Source of the DNA: an uncultured Clostridia bacterium
Lineage (GTDB): Bacteria; Bacillota; Clostridia; TANB77; CAG-508
Assembly: GCA_949482135.1 (NCBI GenBank)
Contig: CASYFC010000007.1
Location: 1 to 64,000 of the forward strand
Direction: 5' to 3'
Length of the DNA stretch: 64,000 nucleotides
Positions 1 through 8,382 of the stretch are shown piece after piece (positions within the stretch are counted from its first letter, which is position 1; every line of letters starts with the position of its first letter). Both the position numbers and the translations under genes were made by a program. Below the pieces are notes generated by a model that did not search any database, was not told the origin of the DNA, and was given only the letters and a program-made list of their open reading frames with translations.

Positions 1-60
1 AAGTATACCATAACTCTTTTTTATTATGGTCTACTAAACGGGGTGCATTTCAATTATTCA

Positions 61-714
61 TCACTTTTTTTTATATTGTGAAAATTTTGCTTTCGTATAC
101 CCCAAGTCTAATGCTTTATATAAGTATCTTGCTGCAACAGATGAGTATTTTCCCCATTTTTTACATTTGTTTATTATCGATTTTTTATCTGTTTTATTTG
201 TATTATATAGCCAAGAATATGCTTGAATAAAGGCCATATCTTCGTAGGGCAAAACATCATTTTTTCCAAGAACAAAGATTAAATACATTTTAGATGACCA
301 TTTTCCTATTCCTTTTATTTTTTGTAAACTTTGTTCTATTTCCAAATTATTTTTTGTAGTAAAAGATTCAAAATCTATTTCATTATTCAATACAGAATTT
401 GTTAAGTTCATAATATAGATTATTTTGGAATTTGAAATTCCAATGTTTTTTAATTCTGAATAAGATAATTTGATAACTTTTTCAGGAGAAACATGACCTT
501 TACATAAATCTAAAAGTCTATTGCTAATAATATCTGCTACTTTATTAGATAACATTTGACCTATAATAGTATTGACTAAGAATTCATATGAATCAGTATA
601 TAAAGTATATGATATTTCTCCTATTAAATTAAACAATATTTTCAAATGAGAATCTTTTTTTAAAAGATATTGAATTGATTCAGAATTTTCATTTAATATA
701 ATTGTATTACCCAT
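61..714 (-). CDS. AlkA-like DNA-3-methyladenine glycosylase (HhH-GPD)
   Basis: Base-excision repair glycosylase that would remove alkylated bases. The 217-aa protein has the helix-hairpin-helix motif KGIGKWS at residues 134-140, followed by the DVLPYED segment whose Asp159 sits where the AlkA catalytic Asp lies, and an upstream IIGQMLS segment typical of the family. GGAGG lies just before the ATG at 714. At 217 aa it has the HhH-GPD core but not the full E. coli AlkA N-terminal domain. It is divergent from the restriction island that starts at 867. A related HhH-GPD glycosylase is the main alternative; the fold is fairly certain, the substrate is inferred. Confidence 0.8.
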   Translation of the reverse strand: MGNTIILNENSESIQYLLKKDSHLKILFNLIGEISYTLYTDSYEFLVNTIIGQMLSNKVADIISNRLLDLCKGHVSPEKVIKLSYSELKNIGISNSKIIYIMNLTNSVLNNEIDFESFTTKNNLEIEQSLQKIKGIGKWSSKMYLIFVLGKNDVLPYEDMAFIQAYSWLYNTNKTDKKSIINKCKKWGKYSSVAARYLYKALDLGYTKAKFSQYKKK

Positions 715-803
715 AATTCCTCCATTTTAAGAAATAAAATATCATAAATAAATAGAAAAAGCAATATTGAAATTTGTATTTGCATTGAATATATTAAATA
801 ATG

Positions 804-818
804 CAAACATACAGTTTG
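804..818. promoter_or_regulatory. Possible operator upstream of XRE regulator
   Basis: The inverted repeat CAAAC-5 nt-GTTTG lies in the 150-base divergent gap, about 50 bases ahead of the XRE gene. A TTGACA box at 826-831 follows it, but no convincing -10 was found at the right spacing. A controller-protein operator is a guess based on position only. Confidence 0.25.
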
Positions 819-866
819 TTTATTTTTGACAATAAATAAGATAAGCTGGTCAAAAGGAGGAAGTAT

Positions 867-1097
867 ATGGATAGTAAACATTCAGAGAAATATATCAGAA
901 TAGGATTAAATATTTCATTACAAAGAAAATTAAAAAAGATGACACAGTTTGAATTAGCAGAAAAAATAGGCATTAGTAGAACACATATGAGTAATATAGA
1001 AGCTCCGAATATGATAACACCAGTGTCTTTAGAAGTAATTTTTGATATATGTGATGTTCTAGATATATCTCCAGAAATATTGTTTAAGATTAGTTAA
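867..1097 (+). CDS. XRE-family helix-turn-helix regulator (putative controller protein)
   Basis: A 76-aa protein that is almost entirely one Cro/CI-type helix-turn-helix: TQFELAEKIGIS then RTHMSNIE gives the two helices, at about residues 26-47. It has no sensor domain, matching the size and shape of the C proteins that set expression timing in restriction-modification loci. AAAGGAGGA precedes the ATG. It is the first gene of the island, 20 bases before a restriction-endonuclease-like gene and on the same strand, so control of the downstream nucleases is a reasonable inference. Autoregulation is suspected from the upstream inverted repeat but not shown. Confidence 0.85.
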   Translation: MDSKHSEKYIRIGLNISLQRKLKKMTQFELAEKIGISRTHMSNIEAPNMITPVSLEVIFDICDVLDISPEILFKIS

Positions 1098-1116
1098 TTC
1101 ATATATGTAGAAAGAT

Positions 1117-1677
1117 ATGAAGCAAGTTAAAGTAAAATTAAAAGATGGAACGATTGTTATAGGCGATGAATTTGATATGGAAGATTATAAAAAGTTTAAG
1201 CAAATTTTTCGTAAATGGACAAATATAAATTTAGATTTAAAACAATTTGGTGGAAGGAATTTAAATGTGCCAGATGTGTTTAGTGAAGCTTTATATTGTA
1301 TTTTCTTTAATGCAGTTAGAACAAATGGTACAGCACACTCATATGATGCAGTAGATAAAACTACAGGTGAGGGAATTCAAATAAAATCAGCTTCTATAAA
1401 AACTGATTGTACTTCATTTGGACCTACTTCAACTTGGGACAAGTTGATTTTTGCAGATTTAGCTCCATCTGGAAAAGTGGATGGTAATGTGTGGTTTTAT
1501 GAGATAGATTCAACCAATATATATAATATAATTTTAAATAGTAAGAAAAATGAGACTTTTAGAGACCAGCAAGAACAAGGAAGACGACCAAGACTTTCAA
1601 TAAAAGATAAAATAATTATCCCATTAGGTTTAACCCCAATAAAGAAGATTAACTTAATGGAGGATAATGATGAGTAA
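1117..1677 (+). CDS. Bsp6I-like type II restriction endonuclease (putative)
   Basis: A 186-aa protein whose middle resembles the Bsp6I restriction endonuclease family as I recall it. It has a PD-(D/E)XK-like core: SYDAVD (Asp77/Asp80), then GIQIKSAS (Gln88-Ile-Lys90), with a conserved-looking VFSEAL helix (Glu57) upstream and a TSFGPTSTWD segment after it. Bsp6I cuts GCNGC, but the known Bsp6I partner is a C5-cytosine methylase, while the methylase here is N6/N4 type, so the specificity cannot be transferred. The stop overlaps the start of the next nuclease-like gene (ATGATGAGTAA), implying translational coupling. The nuclease fold is likely; the family assignment is moderate. Confidence 0.6.
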   Translation: MKQVKVKLKDGTIVIGDEFDMEDYKKFKQIFRKWTNINLDLKQFGGRNLNVPDVFSEALYCIFFNAVRTNGTAHSYDAVDKTTGEGIQIKSASIKTDCTSFGPTSTWDKLIFADLAPSGKVDGNVWFYEIDSTNIYNIILNSKKNETFRDQQEQGRRPRLSIKDKIIIPLGLTPIKKINLMEDNDE

Positions 1678-2800
1678 TGATGTTATAGTTAATATAGAGG
1701 ATATTAAAAAAGCAGTTTATTTTATATCAAACTTAACTCAGATGCAAGGAAATAGGCCAATGAGAGGAGCTTTAAATTCAAAAGGTGATTATATGGGAGG
1801 AATATTTGATAGATGGATAAATATTATTCCAGAAGGTGTTGTTTTTAATAAAATTATTCTTCCAAAGATAGCTGATAAGAAAGATGTTAAAGTAATTACT
1901 GATTATTATGATTATGATCCAAAACAGGTGGGTATTGCTCCAGATGTGATAGGAATAAGTGTAAATAAAAAAGCAATACCATTTGTAAAATTTGATGAAA
2001 AATGGATGCCTGTGAATGGAAAGCCACAAATTGAAGTAAAAACATTTAAGAAAAATCAAAAAATGGTTTCATTAAGAAACCAAGGATATGATAATAAATA
2101 TTTAGTTCTAGCAGAAACTAATTTTAGAGTAGATTATTTAGTACCTTTAATAAATGAAGAAATTTATTCTGACGACATATATAATGAATTATATATGAAT
2201 GATGATGTATTTATAGTTTCTAATGAAAATCAAATGATAGCACAATCTAGAAAGATAGATATGGAAAGAAAAGATATTGGAACAATAAGTCTTTTAGGAA
2301 TAACTACTGCTAGCGAATTTATGAATAAAGCAACTAAGTGTGATGCAGGTGTAAGTGTTGAGTATTTTGCAGAAGTAGAAGAAAATCAAAGTAAAAGAAG
2401 TATAACTGGTTCTGTTGGAATGTTAAAAGATTACTGTTCGATAAATAATGATGGCCTTTTAAAATTAAATAATAATTGGTATGATAAAATTGATTTTGAT
2501 GGAATGACATATAAATATAACAAAAAGATAAAAACATTGGATTTTTTTGTTAGTGATATTGAAGCAATAGAAATTTTAAAAATGTGTAAAAGTAAAATAA
2601 CTATTAAAGTGCATAAAGATTGTATATGGGAAGATACAAAATTAGAAAAAGGAAAGAATTATGATATTACCATAAAAAATTTAGATAGAAGTGGCTCTAC
2701 CGGTGAAGAATATTTTCTTTTGAAAACTTCAATTTCTAAATTAAAAAACGAAGAAGATAAACTATTATTTGATTTGAAAAAAGTAATTGATAATAATTAA
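1670..2800 (+). CDS. Second PD-(D/E)XK nuclease-like protein
   Basis: I do not recognise a named family. The 377-residue open frame has two adjacent ATGs (1667 and 1670); GGAGG at 1659-1663 fits 1670 better. In full-frame numbering, APDVIG (Asp93) and PQIEVKT (Glu123-Val-Lys125) form a textbook PD...ExK active site, followed by KNQKMVSLRNQG, which resembles the helix after the catalytic lysine in restriction enzymes. The C-terminal 150 residues have no motif I can name and could be a DNA-recognition domain. It overlaps the end of the Bsp6I-like gene. It may be the real partner of the N6-type methylase, a heterosubunit, or an additional effector. Confidence 0.55.
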   Translation: MSNDVIVNIEDIKKAVYFISNLTQMQGNRPMRGALNSKGDYMGGIFDRWINIIPEGVVFNKIILPKIADKKDVKVITDYYDYDPKQVGIAPDVIGISVNKKAIPFVKFDEKWMPVNGKPQIEVKTFKKNQKMVSLRNQGYDNKYLVLAETNFRVDYLVPLINEEIYSDDIYNELYMNDDVFIVSNENQMIAQSRKIDMERKDIGTISLLGITTASEFMNKATKCDAGVSVEYFAEVEENQSKRSITGSVGMLKDYCSINNDGLLKLNNNWYDKIDFDGMTYKYNKKIKTLDFFVSDIEAIEILKMCKSKITIKVHKDCIWEDTKLEKGKNYDITIKNLDRSGSTGEEYFLLKTSISKLKNEEDKLLFDLKKVIDNN

Positions 2801-2907
2801 AACAAATAAAATATAAGAATCGTAAAGTAAGAATATAATTAATGATTATATAGTTATTAATATAAATGATAAGTTAAGTAATAAAACTGTTGAAGGAAAT
2901 GATATGT

Positions 2908-3753
2908 ATGAAAAAAGAAGAATTATCTGAAACGGAAAACAAAATTATGGAAGATATAAAAATATTTACTCAAAAATTGGATAATGCATATAAAATAAGA
3001 TATGGAACATCGGAAATTGAATTTAGAAAATATATTTTAACTGATAGTGATTTTATATACTTGTTTTTCTTTATGTACATACAGTCAAAATTTTATAAAC
3101 ATGATAGTGAAGAGGATATAAAAATAAATAGAAAGATATCAGAACAATTGCAAAATATTATATTTGAAATGTATATTATCTTTGAATTTGATATTTTTGA
3201 TGAGTCAAATTTATTTAAAGAAGTATCAGAAAATGAATATGAGATGTTGTACAATTTAAATAAAACACAAAATCTTATTTTAAAAACTAGAATTTTATGG
3301 GAAAAAGTAATGAATTTTTCATATTTAATTATAGAAAGAAAAGAATTAGAAGCTTCAAAATCTAAAAAGAAAAAATTTAAAAGGTGGTGTGAACAAAAAA
3401 ATATTAATTTTTTTGACAGTGCTATAAATAAATTAGAAGCTTTTGATAGTGCTTTTAGAACAGGAGAAGTTCATGAATATTCTAAATTAAAAAAATATTT
3501 TATAATGGATGAAAATCAAAACATTAATTTGTATTGTTTAGATTTGTTATTTAAATTTTCTAATGAAACAATTTTAAATATTTTTGCATATATATGTGAA
3601 AAAGAAACTAATTATAAAATGTGGCAAAAACTACCAGACAATATTTCAGAAGAATTAAAAGAATTTACAAGAATTCCAGAATGGGTAACTAAATATTCTA
3701 AAGATAATGATATAGATATCAATCAAGATGGAGTAGTAATAAAAAACTTTTAA
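2908..3753 (+). CDS. Unknown protein with HEPN-like R-x4-H motif
   Basis: A 281-aa, highly charged, largely helical protein. FRTGEVHEYSKL, around residues 183-194, contains Arg184-x4-His189, the catalytic signature of HEPN RNases, and resembles Cthe-2314-type HEPN domains as I remember them. The start was moved from TTG 2890 to ATG 2908 because AAGGA at 2893-2897 is correctly spaced only for that codon. An 88-base gap separates it from the previous gene and 34 bases from the methylase. In this context it would be an RNA-cutting effector, but only the short motif supports this; a structural or scaffold role is equally possible. Confidence 0.45.
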   Translation: MKKEELSETENKIMEDIKIFTQKLDNAYKIRYGTSEIEFRKYILTDSDFIYLFFFMYIQSKFYKHDSEEDIKINRKISEQLQNIIFEMYIIFEFDIFDESNLFKEVSENEYEMLYNLNKTQNLILKTRILWEKVMNFSYLIIERKELEASKSKKKKFKRWCEQKNINFFDSAINKLEAFDSAFRTGEVHEYSKLKKYFIMDENQNINLYCLDLLFKFSNETILNIFAYICEKETNYKMWQKLPDNISEELKEFTRIPEWVTKYSKDNDIDINQDGVVIKNF

Positions 3754-3787
3754 ATTAAAGTTAAAAAATAAAACTATAGGTGAGAAA

Positions 3788-5230
3788 ATGGAAGAAGATT
3801 ATAGAAGTTTATGTCAAGTTTTTACACCATCTAAAAATGTTAAAGAATTACTAGATTGGTGTGATTATAGAGAAAATCTATATGGAAAAAAGATAATGGA
3901 AAATTCATGTGGTGATGGACATATTTTACAAGAAGTTGTAAGACGATATATAGAAGATTGCCTAAAAAATAAATTTTCGAAATGTAAGATAAAAAATGGT
4001 CTTAATAGGGATATATATGCTATAGAATATGATTCAGAACAATATGACAAATGTAAAAAAAATTTAAATATAATATTAAAACAATATAATATAGAAAATA
4101 TAAAGTGGACGAATGTAATAAATGATGATACACTAAAAAATGAAGATACACAAAAATTTGATTTTGTTGTTGGAAATCCACCATACATAAAATATAAATC
4201 TTTGTGTATTGAAGATAGAGATTATATAAAGAAAAAATTTAAGACATGCAAAACTGGAAAATTTGATTACTGCTATGCTTTTATTGAAAAAAGCATAGAT
4301 TCTTTAAATGATAACGGAATATTGGCATATTTAATACCAAGTAGTGTTTTTAAAAATGTGTTCGCAGAAGAATTAAGAAATTATATAAAACCACATATAT
4401 TAAAAATATATGACTATACTAGCATAAAATTATTTACGAGAGAAACAATTGATCAAGATAGATTAACATCTTCTTCTGTTATGATATTAAAGAAGAATAG
4501 TAATGAAGATAATATAGAATATATTGATATATCTAAAAACAATACATTAACAATACCAAAAAGTAATCTAGTGAAAAAATGGATTTTTAGAGAAAATGTA
4601 TTAGATGAAGATAAAGAGAATAAATTTAGTGACTATTTTTATGCTTCTAATACAATTGCAACTTTATACAATAAAGCATATGTAGTTAGTGGCTATACAG
4701 AAACAGAGAAATATATACGAACAAAAGATGGTTATGAGATAGAGAAGGAAATTTTACGCGATACTATAAGTCCAAAAAACTTTAAGAAGAATAAGAAAGA
4801 AAAAATAATTTTCCCATATTACTATGAAAATGGAGAGTTAAGAAGATATACGCAAGAAATTTTTGAACAGAGATATCCTAAAGCATGTAAGTATTTGAAG
4901 AAATATAACAATTTTTTAGAGAAAAGAATGTCTGATAAAAGTGCAAAATGGTTTGAATATGGAAGAAGTCAAGCATTACGTAATAGTAATAAACAAAAAA
5001 TATTATTATCTACTGTAATAACAAATGAAGTAAAATTAGAATTATTATCTGAAGATAATATACCATATTCGGGTATATATATTACTAAAAAAGGTAATAA
5101 AAGCTTGAAAGAAGCTGAAAAAATTCTAAAGAGTAATAAATTTTTAGAGTATATTCAAGCAAAGGGAATCAATGCAAGTGGTAATTCTCTTAGAATTACA
5201 TCACGAGATATTAATGAGTTTATGTTTTAA
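3788..5230 (+). CDS. N6-adenine-type DNA methyltransferase (Eco57I/TaqI-like)
   Basis: Transfers a methyl group from S-adenosylmethionine to DNA, most likely adenine N6. Motif X-like QVFTP is at residues 10-14, motif I ENSCGDGH at 38-45, an acidic IYAIEYD strand near 76-82, and the catalytic motif IV NPPY at 130-133, giving gamma-class order. The C-terminal half (to residue 480) is long enough to hold the target-recognition domain. AGGTGAG precedes the ATG. It should protect host DNA from one or both nuclease-like proteins upstream; recognition sequence cannot be read from sequence. No frameshift is seen, so the methylase appears intact. Confidence 0.88.
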   Translation: MEEDYRSLCQVFTPSKNVKELLDWCDYRENLYGKKIMENSCGDGHILQEVVRRYIEDCLKNKFSKCKIKNGLNRDIYAIEYDSEQYDKCKKNLNIILKQYNIENIKWTNVINDDTLKNEDTQKFDFVVGNPPYIKYKSLCIEDRDYIKKKFKTCKTGKFDYCYAFIEKSIDSLNDNGILAYLIPSSVFKNVFAEELRNYIKPHILKIYDYTSIKLFTRETIDQDRLTSSSVMILKKNSNEDNIEYIDISKNNTLTIPKSNLVKKWIFRENVLDEDKENKFSDYFYASNTIATLYNKAYVVSGYTETEKYIRTKDGYEIEKEILRDTISPKNFKKNKKEKIIFPYYYENGELRRYTQEIFEQRYPKACKYLKKYNNFLEKRMSDKSAKWFEYGRSQALRNSNKQKILLSTVITNEVKLELLSEDNIPYSGIYITKKGNKSLKEAEKILKSNKFLEYIQAKGINASGNSLRITSRDINEFMF

Positions 5231-5244
5231 AATAGGTGGTATAA

Positions 5245-7704
5245 ATGGAAAAAGTAGAATTTAGAGTTAGTGCAAAGGCAGCAAAATTAATAGGAAGAGA
5301 AAATATTTCGGCAGTAGATGGAGCTATAATAGAATTAGTAAAAAATGCATATGATGCTGATGCGGAATGTGTTTATATACAATATAATATGCCATTTCCT
5401 AATATATTAAAAAATACGACATATACATATTTAGAACACTATTTAAAAAAAGAAGAACTAAAGTTTGTGTTGAATTTTTATGAAGAAAAAAAAGATAGAC
5501 TTATAAGGAAAGACGAATTGACAGAGGAAGAAATTAACTCGTTGCAATCAGTATTATTTTCTAAAAATGAAATTATTATCATTGATAATGGTACAGGAAT
5601 GACTAAAAATACAATGAAAACTACATGGATGAACATAGCAACTAGCGATAAAGAAAAGAATATGTATAGTCAAAAAGGAAGAGTAAAAACAGGAGCTAAA
5701 GGAATAGGTAGGTTTGCCTTAGAAAAATTATCATTAGAAACAGAAGTATATACAAAAAATGTTAATGATAAGTTAATTAATTGGAGTATTGATTGGAAAC
5801 AATTTGATAATGTAGAATTACTAAATGAGATAAGAGCTAACTTAGATGAAAAAGACAAATTCTCATATGTTGATGTTATTAAAGAAAAAATTGGAGATAT
5901 GGCTTTTGTGGAAATTAGCAAATTTAACTGGAATACGGGAACAATGATTATATTAAAACCTACAAGAGAAGAGTGGACAGATAGATTGTTTAAAAAGGTT
6001 AACAATAATATCCAAAGTATCAACCCAATAGGAAGTGTAGATACTTTTGAAGTACATATAGATAATGAATATAATAAAGAATTTAGCTATGTTACAAAAA
6101 ATATTGATATAGAAGATTATGATTATAGAATAAAAGCAGATTATGATGGAAATAATAACCTAAAAATATTATTAAAAAGAAATGAAGTTGATATAAATAA
6201 AAAAGATATTAGTATTAAAGTAGGTGATAACACATATAATTTTTCATTAAATGAATTTTGGAAAAGAGAAGCCTTTAAAAAAATTAATTATACAAGAGAT
6301 AGCTATGAAAGTGAAATAGAAATTAATCTTTGTGTAGATAAATTTGTAAAAGATTATGAAATTGAAAAAATTAGACAAGTTGGTCCATTTTCGAGCATTA
6401 TGTATTTTATGAAATCTGGAAATGGAGAAATAGGTATAATAAAAAAAGTTAAGGTTAAAACAAGAAAAGAGTTGTTGAATAATTTTTCAGGAATAAAATT
6501 ATATAGAGATAATTTCAAGGTTAGACCTTATGGAGAAATGGATGATGGAATGTTTGACTGGTTAAATATGGGGTTGAGAGCACAAAAAAGTCCAGCAGGT
6601 ATTAGCCATAAAAGTGGAAATTGGAGAGTTTTACCATATCAATTAATTGGTTGGATTAATATAGGTAGAAAAGAAAACTATAAACTTGTTGATATGGCAA
6701 ATCGAGAAGGATTAGCAACAAATGAACAGTATTACATATTCATAGAAATAATACAAGAAATATTAAGCACTTTTGAGTTTGACAGGCAGTATATATATAG
6801 AGAATATGCTAAATGGATAGATTTAAAAACTGATGAAATTGATAAAAAAAATAAAATTATAGAATCTGTATATAAAGAGAGAGAAAAAAAGGATAGTTCT
6901 TATACAGAAAAAGAAGATGAATATTCTAAAAAAGATTATAGAGAAACAGTTTTTGAATTGGCAAAAGAAAAAAGTGAAGAACAGAAAACAAAAGAAATTT
7001 TAATGTCATTTGGAACAGCAGGAATTATAACAAATACATTTTCCCATGAATTAAGAGGAATAGAAAATGAAATGGGAACTAGAATGCAATATATAAGACA
7101 TACAGTAAAAAAATTACTAAATGGTAATGAATATGAAGGAGATGAAGATCTTAATCCTTTTATGTTTATTGATGAAGCAGAAAAAACTGATAAGTTGCTT
7201 AATAGTTGGATATCAGTAGTAATTGATGGAGTACAGAAAAATTCATTTGAAAAAGAAGAAATTAATATGTTAAAATTTGTAGAAAATATTATTAATGAAT
7301 GGACACCATTAATGGAGAAAAAACATATATTTTTCAATAAACCAGAAATTGAAGATATAAAAATTGATATAGAAAAAGTAGATTTATATGCAATATTCAA
7401 TAATTTCTTTTTAAATTCTGCTTGGTTTTTAGAAAAATTACAAGGGAGAAGAAGAGAAATTAATATTAAAATTCTTAAAAAAGATACTATTGAAATATAT
7501 CTTGAAAATAATGGGCCAATTTTAGATAATAAATATAAAGATAATCCAGACAGAGTTTTTAATGCAGGAGAAACAAGTAAAGGTGATAAAGGAACTGGAC
7601 TAGGATTATGGATAATGAGAGAAGTAATAAATAAAAATGATGGAGAAATACATATAATGCAAAAAGAAGATGGCTTTGGAATAAAAATTAATATCCCCAT
7701 ATAA
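5245..7704 (+). CDS. Dual-GHKL ATPase: MORC/HSP90-like N-terminus plus histidine kinase C-terminus
   Basis: An 819-aa protein with two ATP-binding GHKL modules. The first has an N-box ELVKNAYDADA at 30-40, DNGTGM at 114-119 and GAKGIGRFALEKL at 150-162, the HSP90/MutL/MORC arrangement. A long middle region with charged coiled-coil character follows (about 520-590). The C-terminus is histidine-kinase-like: FSHELRG with candidate phospho-acceptor His601, N-box NNFFLNSAW near 719-727, and GDKGTGLGLW at 780-789. No membrane segment is visible, so it is cytosolic. It is followed 12 bases later by a receiver protein. MutL/MORC-type ATPases linked to R-M loci are known; this dual architecture with a cognate receiver suggests ATP- and phosphorylation-gated DNA sensing. 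Confidence 0.8.
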   Translation: MEKVEFRVSAKAAKLIGRENISAVDGAIIELVKNAYDADAECVYIQYNMPFPNILKNTTYTYLEHYLKKEELKFVLNFYEEKKDRLIRKDELTEEEINSLQSVLFSKNEIIIIDNGTGMTKNTMKTTWMNIATSDKEKNMYSQKGRVKTGAKGIGRFALEKLSLETEVYTKNVNDKLINWSIDWKQFDNVELLNEIRANLDEKDKFSYVDVIKEKIGDMAFVEISKFNWNTGTMIILKPTREEWTDRLFKKVNNNIQSINPIGSVDTFEVHIDNEYNKEFSYVTKNIDIEDYDYRIKADYDGNNNLKILLKRNEVDINKKDISIKVGDNTYNFSLNEFWKREAFKKINYTRDSYESEIEINLCVDKFVKDYEIEKIRQVGPFSSIMYFMKSGNGEIGIIKKVKVKTRKELLNNFSGIKLYRDNFKVRPYGEMDDGMFDWLNMGLRAQKSPAGISHKSGNWRVLPYQLIGWINIGRKENYKLVDMANREGLATNEQYYIFIEIIQEILSTFEFDRQYIYREYAKWIDLKTDEIDKKNKIIESVYKEREKKDSSYTEKEDEYSKKDYRETVFELAKEKSEEQKTKEILMSFGTAGIITNTFSHELRGIENEMGTRMQYIRHTVKKLLNGNEYEGDEDLNPFMFIDEAEKTDKLLNSWISVVIDGVQKNSFEKEEINMLKFVENIINEWTPLMEKKHIFFNKPEIEDIKIDIEKVDLYAIFNNFFLNSAWFLEKLQGRRREINIKILKKDTIEIYLENNGPILDNKYKDNPDRVFNAGETSKGDKGTGLGLWIMREVINKNDGEIHIMQKEDGFGIKINIPI

Positions 7705-7716
7705 TAGGAGGTCTCA

Positions 7717-8379
7717 ATGAATAAGTATATAGTGGGTATAATTGATGATGAACAAAATATTATTAGAAAAATTAGGGGAACAATAAAGGAAAATAGGCCA
7801 GAAGATATAGAATTAGATTTTAAAACATATTTTTTAGAGAATGAAAATGGTATTTCAATAAAAAAAATGTCTAAAGAAATATTAGAGGATATAAAAAACA
7901 ATAAAATTAATACGTTAATTATAGATCAAAAAATTATTATGAATGCTGGCGAAGTAGAAGGAATAGAAATATTTAAAAACATAAAAGATGTGGTTGATAA
8001 ATTTCCTGTAATAATGCTTACTAATGTTGCAGATGAGTGTATAAAAGATGATTTTGTAGATCCTGATAAGGTATATAAAAAAAGTGATTTTTTTGCTATT
8101 GATGAGGAAAAATCAAAAGAATTAGTAAGAAAAATATTTATCAATGCAAAAAAATATAATGATAATCGAATGCAAATTGAAGCAAAAATAAGAGTATTGC
8201 AAGATAAAATTTCTAAAAATGGAAATAATGCGGAAATTGTTAGTGAAATAATAGATAATGAAGAAAAACTTAGTGAGTTGAAACCAACAGATTATACACA
8301 AATTGAGAAAATTGTAAATCCACAAAAAATAAAAGATGTATTAGATTTATTAAATGAAGTAAATAATTTATTGGAGTAA
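7717..8379 (+). CDS. Response-regulator receiver protein with coiled-coil tail
   Basis: A 220-aa protein with a CheY-like receiver domain: acidic pair Asp10-Asp11 (IIDDE), predicted phospho-acceptor Asp70 in LIIDQK, Thr102 in MLTN and Lys121/Lys122 in VYKKSDF. The tail from about residue 145 is heptad-rich and has no DNA-binding domain, so it is not a usual transcription factor. It sits 12 bases after the histidine-kinase-containing ATPase, with AGGAGG before its ATG, and 3 bases before an HNH nuclease gene. The likely job is to relay phosphorylation from His601 of the upstream protein to a partner, perhaps the nuclease. The partner is inferred from order alone. Confidence 0.8.
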   Translation: MNKYIVGIIDDEQNIIRKIRGTIKENRPEDIELDFKTYFLENENGISIKKMSKEILEDIKNNKINTLIIDQKIIMNAGEVEGIEIFKNIKDVVDKFPVIMLTNVADECIKDDFVDPDKVYKKSDFFAIDEEKSKELVRKIFINAKKYNDNRMQIEAKIRVLQDKISKNGNNAEIVSEIIDNEEKLSELKPTDYTQIEKIVNPQKIKDVLDLLNEVNNLLE

Positions 8380-8382
8380 GAA

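Noticed and set aside
6936-7901. 321-aa minus-strand frame over the dual-GHKL gene
   Set aside because: Shadow of a well-supported plus-strand gene with clear ATPase motifs; no RBS and Ser/Phe/Ile-rich composition typical of antisense frames.
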